From contig NC_049997.1 in assembly GCF_000003815.2 (NCBI RefSeq), positions 9,511,060-9,575,059 of the forward strand: DNA of 64,000 nt. The letters run 5' to 3'. This DNA is from Branchiostoma floridae (lineage: Eukaryota; Chordata; Leptocardii; Amphioxiformes; Branchiostomatidae). The notes beneath the pieces were generated by a model that saw only the letters and a list, made by a program, of their open reading frames with translations, was not told the origin of the DNA and made no database searches. Below, one piece after another: positions 48,008 through 59,665 of this stretch (within the stretch, counting starts at the first letter, position 1; every line of letters begins with the position of its first letter). The position numbers and the translations under genes were made by a program.

Positions 48008-51000
48008 GTTGAGGTACACATCATGTAACTTCAGGCTCATAACATGCAAGAATTGAAATATGGGAAAAAACAGTAATTAACCTCCTTAAACAACTTGAAT
48101 GGAGTGTAGTTTTCTATCAGAACTGAATCTTTTGGCATAACATTCATTTCATAGCATTGCAAGCTTGCTTATCATTTTGCTCATCACTCACAACTACATA
48201 TCTTGGATATCTGTACTGGCCAAACTGGTGCAAAAGGTTACATCCATAGTAACTGTTGCTAACAGTCCAGCTTTGCAGTCCTATGTTGGCAGCTGGTTGT
48301 ACTACATGTATACATGTACTTTGAAAGGACTTGTCACACCTACACCCTGGAAACTTAGTATCTAATTCCAAGACCTGTGTAGCTCTGTCTAATGAATCCT
48401 CTACTGTTCATGACCATGACAAGTTCCATTCAGCTCTTGGGCTCAAAAACAACCCAATAACTCTAAAAGATGTAGTTTTAACCCATTTTTAAGACTAACG
48501 ACGAGTCTACGAGTAGGAAACAGGTGGTTTTCATATGACTTGTACAGCAAAAAAGGTTGGAGATTTTATCTGTTTCCATGGCAACATAACAGCTGAAGCA
48601 TCGCTGACATCTAGACTGATTAACCTTCACCACTGTGCAGGTGTCAAAGGGCATGACCTTGGAGGCATGCTGGGAAAACAGTACCGAAGGTCAGGCATTA
48701 CAAACTTGATTCTATGGATAATATCCTCCCAAGAGTTTGAGGGGTTAAAAAGGAGACCTGCCTTAAAAAATTACAGGGATAGATAGATTTTGAAAAGAAG
48801 AGATAGCAGATGTTGCATGAAAGATGAAAGGACAAAACATATCTAAGCATAGTCCACTGTTTTCATTTATTGTTTATTGTTTTATGAACTCCTGAACTTA
48901 GCTGTTACATGTGACTGCAACTACTTACTGCTACTCTTCCAAGAGTAACAAAATAACACAGAAAACATGGACACTGGGCATATAAACATAGCATACAACA
49001 GCATCCCACAACTACTGCACTTGCGAAAGGAAGAAAACATCTCCAAGTTCCTAAAGTCATATATTACTTGTCACGTCCTTTGAACATACTTTACCCACAG
49101 CATCTATACCGGAACTTGTTACCAAGATGCAAGTAACATTGCCAAATCTGTCAAGAAAGAATCCCCTTGTTTTCCTTGGGCAAAGCAGGCCAAAGTAGGT
49201 ATGCATGCACATGTCGTCCCAAGAATTAAGTTCTTTGGCCTGATACGAGATTCAAGTATCAGAGGAACTCCTCAACTTGGAGAGAATAATCACTAAGGGA
49301 TTCACTGACATTCTCGGGCGCCATTGCCAATTCGTCAGAAGTAGAAAACATCTTGTTTTTCTCACAACAAGCAGGCGACTGACTGTATGCAGATATATGT
49401 GGTCCATAAAATCTAGTATGAACGGCCTAAAGATAAGGTAGAGAGCTGCGGGCCGACCTGCTGATAGATCAAGGAACTGATCATCTGCCTAAGATCATTA
49501 CCATTCTCTGGGGCACCAAGTTCAAGGAGGCAAACTTCAATCTCTTCCAAGTTGTTTTCCAGTTCTTAAGCAACAAGACTTTGGCAAGGTCTGGCACTTG
49601 GTGAGTAATATCTTTTTGATATCGTCTACTGGTAAGAAACATTGCTGCATTATTAAAAACAAGAACTGCACTGAAATTTTATTAACCTTACGCCCCACGG
49701 ATCTCTGTTTATCTGATTAAGGGGTCGACCGAGGTGTTTTTAAAACTTTCCTCTTGTTATCATGTTTTAAGCGTGTCCTTTTTACAGTGTTTTTCTGTGA
49801 GAAATAAAGATGATGTTGTACACAAAAGTCACAAGTGTCAGGTTGGACTGAAGGTATCATGTTGAGAAAATATCACAGAAGATGTAAATGACATTAACAT
49901 ACATCTAAGTTGACCAGCAAAGGTCTGTTTAAATGTTTTTTTAGAGAAATCTCAGCTTAAGAGGAAAAACAAACCTTTTGTTAATCGAAAACACAAAACA
50001 GAAACCGATGCAAGTCTCTATCTTGAGGACCCATCATTGGTGATAAGTATGGTGATAGTTACTGATTGGAGTGGCCGAGTTTGCGGAGACTAGAAATCCC
50101 AGAGGTGGCGAGACTGGTGCTATAGACAGAAATCGAGGCCTAACCTAGCGGTTCACTAACTTTGGCATACTTCCCGTTTATGAGATTTGTGGATTGTTAC
50201 GTTATTTTGTCCTGAATCTAGAAGTAAGGGAAAGCCCAGAGGTAATTCATCTTCCCACAACTTGCCATACCATCTGCCAAGAATGATGAAGTTGACCCAA
50301 GGACCACTAGACCAGACCAGACCTCACTAGAACGAAATGGCGGAACATTTCAATACAAGTACAGCTAACTAGAAAAAACTGGTTGAACATGTTGTAAGGG
50401 TTTCCTTTCCTCTTTCCAAAGGGACGTAAAACGAGAGTCCCAGCCTAAAATGGATTACTACATTGTTCCTACCTGGCCTGATGAACTCTAAAAGTTCCTC
50501 TATGCTACCATAGGTATGCAAACATGATTATTTTACAGTAACTGTTGAGTGACAATTTCATGTATTACAATCCTTATGAGTTGTTAATGAATTGACATGT
50601 TCCACCAGTTTTTCTTGTTCTTGTATTGAATCGTTTAGTCAGTTCATTCTAGTGATACTGAAGAAGAGTGATGGATGTCACTTGAAACGTAGTAAATCTC
50701 CATTTTTAATCCAGTTGTAGAGATTGAATTGTATTTGAATATTGTTTACCTGGATGTCAAACTTCATAAACATCTAGATAACACCCCACTTTGGCTTGAT
50801 ATCACCACACTTTTATCCATTTGTCTCATTTGCATGAAATAGCCTCACACTTTTTTATAGTCCTACGCAACATGGATATACACAATGTATCCACAAAAAA
50901 TGGGAGCTTCTCATTGACTGAGGGGACGTAGCCTTGGAATAACTCTTTAACAACACAAAGCCTTGATGTAGACCCAAACCACCTGTATTAGTCAATATTC

Positions 51001-51964
51001 ATTTTATTGTTTGGCTGTCACTTAGCTAAAGGTGGTATCTCACAGCACTTGGGGCACCGGTGCAGCACTGCAGGGTGCATTCACTGCGCCACTGTTGTCT
51101 TATTTTCGCCGATTTATTTACAAATTACATACTGCATAATAAGTAAAAGTATGACTTAGAAGACAAGTAAATGCAAAAAACGTAAGAAAATTTGTTCTTT
51201 ATCTCTGAAGTTTGTTGACAAAATTCTTAAAATTACTTCAAAACAGGCTAAAGCCGCAACCTAACTTCTGCTTGGAGAGTAGTTAAGAGGAAGATATCAG
51301 ATAGATACACAACTGTAGCTGTCCTTCTCTATTTGTTTAACATCAACACAACCATGTACATTGTACTAGCCCCTGAAGTGAATGCACTTTTCCTGGCTGT
51401 CTATCTATATCATCAGTTCAAACCAATAAGAGAGTAGCTGCACAAAGTTCAACTTTCTGCATTTCTGTGTTTCTGTTTCGTAATTCTGTGTTTTGACCGA
51501 GGCAGGTTGGGCCTATGGGATCAGTCTATACCATCTGGCATTGGTAAAAACTCATGCACTTGACTGTGCCAGTAGTATATATCCAGAGGGTAAAATTTTC
51601 TCCCGCCCCCAAGTTTTGACCCTTCGTTACGTACACCGCTTCGGGTCCCTTGCGATGCCACCTTCTTGATAATAAGAGATGCGTCTTCCCAAATCGTCTT
51701 TGATGCACGAAATTTCCGTAACAAGGCAGCTTTAAGGCTTCAGTGGAAAACTCATACCAAAACCCTACACCTGCATTCCAGCTCACTGAAGAGGCACTGG
51801 TAAGCTGTTCTAGCGTTAACAAATATACTGTATGAAAGACTTTGACTTCAAAGCAAAGTTATTGAGGTCGAGGTATAAGGTTGAAAAATCAAATGTTTGC
51901 ATTCTCCTTGTGTAATGGGTCTTTACAATACTATGAATGTACATTTGAGACAACATACATTTTG

Positions 51965-52069
51965 TAGCCTGGGTACCATCCTCTGTAGTTACCTCTGGCT
52001 GCCTTTTAGCTTGCTCACTGTGTCGAGCAAGCGAAAAGATTGAGCCAGTGGAAACGGAGGAGGATGGTG
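51965..52069. mobile_element. Foldback element upstream of the first LRR-Ig gene
   Basis: TAGCCTGGGTACCATCCTC is partly mirrored by GAGGATGGTGAC, with an inner hairpin GCTTGCTC / GAGCAAGC. It belongs to the same end family as 14047-14117 and lies about 110 bases before the exon holding the start codon. Confidence 0.5.
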
Positions 52070-52216
52070 ACAAGGATAACAACAACAATCTTTGTCGATG
52101 ATGTCATCTCTTGAAAGGCTCCAATAATACTTGTTTATTGTATTTTACTAATCAGGAATTTTTCCTCAATTTCTTATAGGTAAGGCCGGCTGTTACAGAC
52201 AGGAAAGGATATCGGA

Positions 52217-55200
52217 ATGACAGCAAAGATGTGGTTGATCACAGGGCTTTCGCTGCTAGTACTACTGAAGGTGGGACCGGCGTCAACACAGATGTCCCTC
52301 TATCCTCCGGAGAAGGCAAACTCCTTCTCCCGAGTGTGCCCTCAAGATTGCTTCTGCACGAACACACCCAAGCGACAGACCTTCTGTTATAACATGGAGT
52401 ACATGCCCATGGGCCTCAACCCACACACAACAGGACTCCTCATTTCTGACAGTTCCTTCACAACGATTCAAAACAATGCCTTCAAGGGTGTTCCCTACCT
52501 TGTTGAGATGAACATCACGGATAATCAAATTACAACCATTTATCCCGGTGCCTTCAATTTCCTAGAAATGCTTGAGAAGTTGGACCTATCGAACAACAAA
52601 CTTACAACATTTCCCCAAGAAGCTATAGCCGAGGTTGGCCAACAGCTCAAGTCTTTAAATGTAGGTGGTAACCCGATTGCAGAAAGTCTTACAGTTGGGT
52701 CCTTTAACAACATGGAAGCTCTTGAGGAACTCTATCTGTACAACATGAATCTAAGCATCATTGAAAATGGACTTCTTCAAAGACTGAAATCCTTAAAGGT
52801 CCTGGATCTCTCCAAGAACAACTTCAAATCTCTTCCAGAGGAAGCAATTAAAGGACTTGAGAATCTAACTGAGATCGTGATGTTTGGAAACCCTTTCGTC
52901 TGCGACAAAGCTGCATTGTGGCTCAAGGAATGGTTCGAGAAGGACCCACCAAAGATTGGACCTGGTCCCACCTGTATGGATCCTCCACGTTTGGCTGGAT
53001 ATGCTGCAGTTTCCCTTCCAACTGCAGTACTTTTGGAGGAGTACGAGATGGTGATAGCAGACTACACCACTCAGCCCGCTACAATAACTCCTCTACCAGA
53101 ATCATATACAGTCAGAGGTGTCATATGGAGGTGTCCAAGCACCACTGTCCTCACAGCAGAACAGTTTAGAGAGTGCGTTGAAATTGAGGAGCTTGACATC
53201 AGTGAAAACAACATTATTGACATTGAGCCTGGAGCATTCAGTACCCTCAGCAAGCTCAGAGTCCTCTACCTAAGAGATAACAAGCTAACGAAAATCAGGG
53301 AGTCGGTCCTGGAGGGTCTGACGAATCTTGAGGTTCTGGATGTATCTGGCAATCAGATCACTTCCCTGCCTACAAATATCAAAACGCTATTGCCAAAGTT
53401 AAAGTACATCGTGGGGTACGATAATCCGTGGTCCTGTGATTGCAACCTGGCTGTCAATTGGGACCTGTTGGCACACTTCTTCCACGAGAAACCTGCCGTC
53501 TGCTCTTCCCCACCAGAGTTGGCGGGTAAGTTGGTGAGGGAGGTTCCTAAAGAGTCGATGATCTGCACCCCTCCAGTCATCCTCTTTCTCAACGAATACA
53601 TAACCGTGAGGGAAGGCGGGGATGCTTTCCTGAACTGTAGAATATCTGGCCTTCCTGTTCCAACTGTCTGGTGGCAAACGCCTGATGGCGAGGTGGTTAC
53701 CACTGAGGAACCAGTTGGAAATAAGGAGGTCCTCGACAACGGGACCCTTTGGGTACACGGTGCCACAGGGAACGACGGTGGGAACTATGTCCCCATTGCA
53801 GACAATGGTGGTGGAAGGGCAAGAGGAAATACCACACTACGCGTCTGTCCTGAACATTGTCGCTGCCTGGATATTTTGTCCGTCCACTGCTTTCACGCTA
53901 ATATTTCTAAGATTCCATCGGACACGCGTCTCTTCTTGATGCTGGGCACTGACCTAAAAGAGGTACGCAAAGACCTATTCAAAGATTTGACGAACTTGGA
54001 AGAACTTGATCTCGACAATAATCAAATTACTGACATCGAAGTTGGAGCATTCGAGGACCTTTCCAAATTACGACTGCTGTTCTTGTATCGTAATGCATTA
54101 GAAAAGCTTCAGCCAGGCGTATTCAAGGGCATGATCAACCTCCAAATGATTTATTTGTCTTCCAACAACATCACAACAATAGAAGATGGAGCATTTGAAG
54201 GCCTACCGAAACTACTGTTAATCCAGCTTCATGAGAATCAAATTGAAGAGATTGGTGATGGTGCCTTGAAGGGACTTCCAACTCTCATCGACTTGGACCT
54301 CCACTTTAACAAACTCACAACCATCCCAGGGAAAGCGATCTCTTTGTTGTCAAACCTAACGCGGGTGCAACTCTTTGAAAACAGGATCATAATGGTCAAG
54401 GAACATGATTTTAAGGACTTGGAAAGACTGCAGATAATTTACTTACAAAACAATGACATCCAGGTGATTGAAAATGGTGCCTTTGCCAACCTTCCTGTCT
54501 TGCAGTGGTTGGATCTTTCTAATAACAAACTTGTAGTCATCCCTGCAGGTGTTTTCAAAGGACTTGATGCGCTGCAACACCTGGACTTGAGTAACAATGT
54601 CCTTATAACATTGCCTGCGTCCCTTAGGACAGAGCTACCATCCCTCAAGTTCGTAATCGGAGCCGGAAACCCCTGGCACTGTGACTGTAACATGATTCTT
54701 CTTCGCGGGTGGTTCGGTTACTCGGATATCCCACCACCTAAAATACCATTCGAGATTATATGTGACCCCCCCTATAGGCCTTATTATGAGCCTGACCCTA
54801 TCCTTGATGAGGAGTTCCTTCAGCATGCTGGTCGCCCACCATTCCGACCTGTATCGTACTATGGAGGGGGTGGCTCCCCATACAAAGAGAACAATGAGAT
54901 CAGTGTTCAAGATGATAGTTATGGCTATAGTCAACAATACCAGTATGGTAGTTATGACTACAATAATCTTTATCATAGTGCTGCGTACAGTGTTTATGGG
55001 CAAAAAAGGAAGAGGCGACAAGCACAAAGTAGACTCGCTACCTGTAAGACTCCTATGGAATTTGACAATCAAAACATCAATACCCTCCCCATCTCAAGTA
55101 TGGTCTGTGAGGCCATCCTCTTTGTCAAAAATAAGGTAGACGTCGTTATTGGGGATACTGCTGAACTCCCATGCGTTATTACCGAGGAGGTCGGTATTGG

Positions 55201-55417
55201 CAAGTTCTGGGTGACACCCCAAGGAGTCATGGTCAAGTTCGGTGACAGTGAGGGTAATGTAAGGGTTTCTGATGATGGAAGGCTTATAATCTACAGGGTG
55301 GCAGAAGAGGATGCAGGTGCATATGTATGCCTGGGAGGCACAGAACCTGTTATACACTTGCTATACTATGTGAGGCAAGGTCCTATACTACCACCTCCTC
55401 CTTCAGTCATTCCATAG
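52217..55417 (+). CDS. Secreted LRR-Ig protein 1
   Basis: 1066 residues in one coding exon. A hydrophobic signal peptide (about residues 1-25) begins at M1 or M5. An LRR N-cap (CPQDCFC) is followed by LRRs to about 225 and a C-cap (NPFVCDKAALWL...PTCMDPP). A second LRR block (306-400) has a C-cap (NPWSCDCN...MICTPP). Ig domain 1 (about 455-543) has C474, but the expected partner is P526. Next come LRR N-cap 3 (CPEHCRC, 544), about ten LRRs, a C-cap from C822/C824, and Ig domain 2 (about 968-1052, C986 and C1038). The last C-cap carries a ~95-residue Tyr-rich insertion with a furin-like KRKRRQ (930-935). There is no transmembrane segment, so it is probably secreted or matrix-bound; no ligand can be inferred. 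An acceptor at 52177-52179 suggests a 5'UTR intron. It forms a tandem pair with the gene at 59.7 kb. Confidence 0.93.
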   Translation: MTAKMWLITGLSLLVLLKVGPASTQMSLYPPEKANSFSRVCPQDCFCTNTPKRQTFCYNMEYMPMGLNPHTTGLLISDSSFTTIQNNAFKGVPYLVEMNITDNQITTIYPGAFNFLEMLEKLDLSNNKLTTFPQEAIAEVGQQLKSLNVGGNPIAESLTVGSFNNMEALEELYLYNMNLSIIENGLLQRLKSLKVLDLSKNNFKSLPEEAIKGLENLTEIVMFGNPFVCDKAALWLKEWFEKDPPKIGPGPTCMDPPRLAGYAAVSLPTAVLLEEYEMVIADYTTQPATITPLPESYTVRGVIWRCPSTTVLTAEQFRECVEIEELDISENNIIDIEPGAFSTLSKLRVLYLRDNKLTKIRESVLEGLTNLEVLDVSGNQITSLPTNIKTLLPKLKYIVGYDNPWSCDCNLAVNWDLLAHFFHEKPAVCSSPPELAGKLVREVPKESMICTPPVILFLNEYITVREGGDAFLNCRISGLPVPTVWWQTPDGEVVTTEEPVGNKEVLDNGTLWVHGATGNDGGNYVPIADNGGGRARGNTTLRVCPEHCRCLDILSVHCFHANISKIPSDTRLFLMLGTDLKEVRKDLFKDLTNLEELDLDNNQITDIEVGAFEDLSKLRLLFLYRNALEKLQPGVFKGMINLQMIYLSSNNITTIEDGAFEGLPKLLLIQLHENQIEEIGDGALKGLPTLIDLDLHFNKLTTIPGKAISLLSNLTRVQLFENRIIMVKEHDFKDLERLQIIYLQNNDIQVIENGAFANLPVLQWLDLSNNKLVVIPAGVFKGLDALQHLDLSNNVLITLPASLRTELPSLKFVIGAGNPWHCDCNMILLRGWFGYSDIPPPKIPFEIICDPPYRPYYEPDPILDEEFLQHAGRPPFRPVSYYGGGGSPYKENNEISVQDDSYGYSQQYQYGSYDYNNLYHSAAYSVYGQKRKRRQAQSRLATCKTPMEFDNQNINTLPISSMVCEAILFVKNKVDVVIGDTAELPCVITEEVGIGKFWVTPQGVMVKFGDSEGNVRVSDDGRLIIYRVAEEDAGAYVCLGGTEPVIHLLYYVRQGPILPPPPSVIP

Positions 55418-55971
55418 ATGAAGAGGTAGACAGATAAAGGCTGAAAAAGTTTCTAGCATTCCATTTAATAGGAGAAGAAAATGATTTCTATAATACGTGC
55501 GCTAAATGCTAGCGAAGACTTTTTGTCTGCAACCACAGGAACTTTACGAACTCATAATGGCAACTCATTGTATCTACAGCAATACAAAATGAACCTGCAC
55601 CAAAAAAAATGTACTTGATGGATACAAGCATAACTATTTGTTTCCAATGTACACTGTAGAGGTGGTCATTTGTAGAGATTTGACTGTGTTACATGTTTTG
55701 TACATTTGCCATGCAAGCTCATATCCCAATGTTCTCTGACTTGACCTTTACGATGTATTATATTTGAATGTGCTGGGATCCATATGTCCTTCCATGTGGA
55801 CTACAACACAACCTCTTCAACTGATTTAATCTGCTCCACCGCAGCACCGCATGTACAATGTACATGTACCATAGGCACACCCCTTTAAGTTAAGAACGAC
55901 AATTTATTTTACTGTCTCTTAAGCTCACAATGTTACACTTACGTGTAGATATTTCTCAACAATTCATGTGA

Positions 55972-55977
55972 AATAAA
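55972..55977 (+). terminator. Poly(A) signal of LRR-Ig protein 1
   Basis: AATAAA about 555 bases after the stop codon; the first canonical signal seen downstream. Confidence 0.5.
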
Positions 55978-56111
55978 ATTAAATGAACAGTACAGTGTTG
56001 TTGGACAATCCATCATTTTTAAATGGAAGATTTCAGGTGGCAAGATTGATTTTTGCCATTACAATAAGGCAATGCCTGACTCTAGTGTTATACAAAACCC
56101 CTCTTAAACTA

Positions 56112-56218
56112 AGCCTGGTATCCAGCCATATCATAGCTCCCAAGTCTCTTCTGTCCTCTCCGTAAATAGGGGAGGACAGAAGAAACTCGGGAACTATCAT
56201 ACACCTGGATACAAGGCT
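56112..56218. mobile_element. Foldback element, AGCCTGGTATCCAG family
   Basis: AGCCTGGTATCCAG, then CTTCTGTCCTC, pairs with GAGGACAGAAG and CTGGATACAAGGCT, giving arms of about 48 bases around a short loop. It lies between the two LRR-Ig genes. Confidence 0.75.
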
Positions 56219-58760
56219 ACCCAAAAAATTCTTTCACAAAGTACATCCAAAACGTTTTTATGTTCAACGTTTTGGTGAAATTTTACCACAAACTCATTAA
56301 AACACGAACATTTCTTTTTTTATGCATAAGCCCTAGACCTCAGCTTAGTGGATGGGCTGGGCTGGGTAGGATGCTATCGTACAGCCCATAATGGTCTGTG
56401 TCATAGGGTTGGCCAACTTAACTAGGCAATAGGGCTGAATACCAAGGGTCTGGAGGCTGTCATTCAGTGCCGGATGACTCAATACGACAATTGCCCCAGG
56501 TGAGGCCATTGGACTGCAGGTTTAAGAAACACTCACACCAGGATAAACTCCTACTTTTTTCAACAAGTGATGTAGGATATTTGAGTTGGACTTGTTCTAA
56601 CTGATATACGTCTGTGTTGTTTCAACCAAAAACTTAAAGCCAGTGCCAACTGCGGGCTCAAAAAAACAATTTATCGACATGAGAAGTTCTTCCAAAACAG
56701 CAGCACGCCCATGTGGTTCTTATACACATTTTTGTAGCTGAGCCCTTAAGCAAGTTGGAGAACATCCAATGTCCATGACAACAGGCCCAAAACAGTCGCC
56801 CCTGAAAAGTTCAGAACTAATCGAATAAGAAGCATTGAGGCAGCCAAGTATTAGAGCCAAAAGCAATTGTCTGCTAAGACTAAGAGTTGCTTCCAGTCCG
56901 TGGGCTTGCGAGTTTAACGGACGGGAACAAACGTTGCGTCTTCAGAGCAGATCCCCGAAACCATCATTGTGAGGTTCATTTTACAAGTGCTGTACATTTG
57001 GTAAGTGACATTTTTCTACATTCTTATGATACTACCTTATAGTTATACAATGTATAATCCAAGGTTACCCAATTAACAAAAGGCTTTTTGTTTAGTGTGG
57101 TGGGTTCATGCTCATGGTGCCTCTTTTTTACAGCACGGGACAATTTTGTTTGAGGGGAACATTATCAATTGCAATATTATGATTTGCTAGAGGATGTTGT
57201 TAAATTCCCCCATCATCTATGTATTGAGGATGGAGATGAGATGAGATGAGGAAGGGTCTTACAGATGAAGTTGGGTCTTCACTGGTAGCATTTGTAGCCT
57301 GTGGTAGCGTTTTGGGATTTCCTTCATTTTGTGATAGACAGGTTCAATTTTGCGCAGAGACGTCCCAATATTTTTGACCCAGAACAGTGTGACCAAGTTA
57401 AAAACAAACAATGTCCATTGTGCGTGTTTCCATAAATGTAGCATTGAGTGGAAATTTTCCTCCCAAAATGTGGGTAATAAGAGATTCGGAGGGTTACAAA
57501 TTCCAAATTGAGTCTTCATCGGCCCTACTGAATGCTCCACAACATTAAACATGGCAAATTGATGAAAGTTGACTATAGGCATTCAGTGTGAAGGGAGGAA
57601 ACCAAAGTAAGAAGCGCTAATTTAGGCAAGAAAAATCTTGGGAGTACCAGAAAACTTTAAATTTCTTACTAATCCTCTGAAACTGACTTTTTCCAGGCTG
57701 GGGTGTCATTCTATATATATATATTACTGGGGTTCCCATACTAAGGTCTTGAGTAAGGAAACCTTAATAGTAACTTGGATGGCACACGGGCTATCTTTTT
57801 CCTGCGTTTTGTGATGCAAATTTCAACCCCAAAAATATGTAAGAAATACACCCTGTCCTTTTTATGCAACTTATGCACATTTTTCGGATGTTTTGAGACA
57901 ATGTTGGCATTCTGACAAAAATACTGGAGACCCCAACAGACACTTGAAAGCATCCGAAAAAACAGCTAAATAAAAGACTTTAAAAACGCACATGTACATG
58001 TATCACGAATTGCCAAGTTTTAAACATAAAACCATTAGCGATCTAGGTACTGGATCTCAAAGTTGGTGTTCAAGCCCACCAGACTGAATCTGGAAACTTT
58101 TCATGCAGCACTTCCAAGGAGATCATATAACCTGTTTGGCTTAAGCTCCTGTGTTAAGGGCGTTTAACACCTTTAGTTCATTAAGAGTGCCCTGGTACGT
58201 GACGGCTCAAATCTACAAGTTTCCAGTCAATCTCAATTTTGGAGCCCATGATTTTCATTGTTTAATGTCATTTTTAGCTTACGAAAATATGCTTCACTCA
58301 TTTCAAAAAATGTATTTCCTATCACAAAAATCATAATTTTTTTTCCACTCCAATAAGCAAGTTTGCATCCTGGGGTTGGAGGGAATTGTTCTTGAAGCCG
58401 TCTTTGAACTTGTGTTTTGCTTGTGAGCTTGAGTGATACTCAATGTTTCAATTGATACTGACGTTGCAATGTTCAACCAAAGATTTGTTACACAGGATAT
58501 CAAATACAACAAACAAGTTTGGAGTTCAACACATCAAATAATGTAAAAAAAAAAAACGAAATGGACACAAAGCTGCCAAATGGTCACAGTCTTCACAATT
58601 AAACTTTCTTAAGCTCAAGCAAAACCGGGAAGATTGCCCAGTGATCTTAAACCTGACCATCTCTTGGTAACTGTTATCTTTACCATCACCATCTGTTATA
58701 CTTGGCACTGATCTGTGGCAATGGGCCTGGAAGGGGTTTAACAGATTAAACAAGGATTAC
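56219..58760. other. Intergenic between the LRR-Ig genes
   Basis: No coding exon recognised. A segment ending at 57000 with donor TTTG|GTAAGTG could be the non-coding first exon of the second LRR-Ig gene. That is weakly supported. Confidence 0.3.
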
Positions 58761-58970
58761 TGCCTTTTTTTTGTGACCTATCAGTCAATGATCCTTATCT
58801 TTCCTCACTATAAATCAGAACTTTATATTAAGTACAGTTAAATCTGCTCAAGTTACCTCCTTTAGAATGATAAAAACAAGGCTTTCTGCCTTTTTTCTGT
58901 GACCTATCAGTCAATGATCCTTATCTTTCCTCACTTTAGATTAGAACTTTATAAGTACAGTCAAACCTGA
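58761..58970. repeat. ~126-bp tandem duplication
   Basis: Two copies, from 58761 and 58887, share TGTGACCTATCAGTCAATGA, then CCTTATCTTTCCTCACT, then AGAACTTTAT and AAGTACAGT. Copies are diverged at the right end. Confidence 0.75.
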
Positions 58971-59099
58971 GTGAGTGATCATGTTTATATAAGGACCACC
59001 TGGCCAATGTGACCACTTTTTGATGGTCTCTTCCAATTTCCCCATTCACACCAGAATTAAGAATATTGTCTACAGTGACCACTACCAGTCATGCCTTCA

Positions 59100-59368
59100 A
59101 ATACCAGAGTTACCAACCTAGGATTGATGTGTTCAAAAATTCGTACTTTCCAGAACTGTCGTAGAGTGGAATTTGTTATCACCAAGTACAGTAGGGTCAT
59201 CTTCTCTGGGTAGTTTTAAAGAACGCTTGCTGATAGATGTGCAAAAGTTAGGGGTAACAAGTCGTTCAGTGTAATATAACCAGCTGCTGCCGCACCGCGT
59301 GCCTGCGAAGCTGGTGTGTTACGCCGAACGGCGGTTATACCGGCTATATAGATACAGACAGACAGACA
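59100..59368 (+). mobile_element. 3' end of a non-LTR (LINE) retrotransposon, decayed
   Basis: From 59140 the frame reads SRTVVEWNLL, then GSSSLGSFKERLL, to a stop at 59272-59274. This resembles the C-terminus of CR1/L2-type reverse-transcriptase proteins (FFPRTVVEWN..., SLxxFKxxL). The upstream part (VFKNSYFP) is in another frame, which fits a one-base loss. A 3'UTR follows and ends in ACAG repeats (about 59353-59368). Truncated and inactive. Confidence 0.6.
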
Positions 59369-59665
59369 CCTGTCCACAAAGACCAGAAGATTTTATGGAC
59401 CTCGAGTGGTCTTCTTGGACAGGTTTAGATTTGACGGTACTGTAAATTAGTTATATTTCTTAGTGCTTGATTTCAGGATTTGTCTTTAGTTTTGTTCTTT
59501 TATTGTAACAAATCAAATTTTCAATATGCTATGCATCTTTATCACTCTAATTTGACAGTTTTAATCAAACTTGGCATTGGAATGTGAACTTTAATCATGC
59601 TTTTCTCACTCTATAGGGTGTGCAGACACAAGCAAAGGAAGGCCTGAAAACTCACAACTGCAACA

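Larger units (their letters stand above)
43814..51964. other. Long stretch without a recognised gene
   Basis: This should contain N-terminal exons of TBC1D15 on the minus strand, but none could be recognised. The many short open frames show no family features. It contains hAT-like foldback remnants (44619-46698) and a diverged element (about 47280-48007). Nothing could be assigned in 48.8-51.9 kb. Confidence 0.45.

Noticed and set aside
48144..48786. Short ORFs near 48 kb as N-terminal TBC1D15 exons or a separate gene
   Set aside because: No similarity to the TBC1D15 N-terminus and no splice borders in phase.
53353..53766. Minus-strand ORFs opposite the LRR-Ig genes (also 54635-55072, 60764-61306, 62141-62637)
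   Set aside because: Antisense shadows of long real coding exons; their composition mirrors the LRR code.
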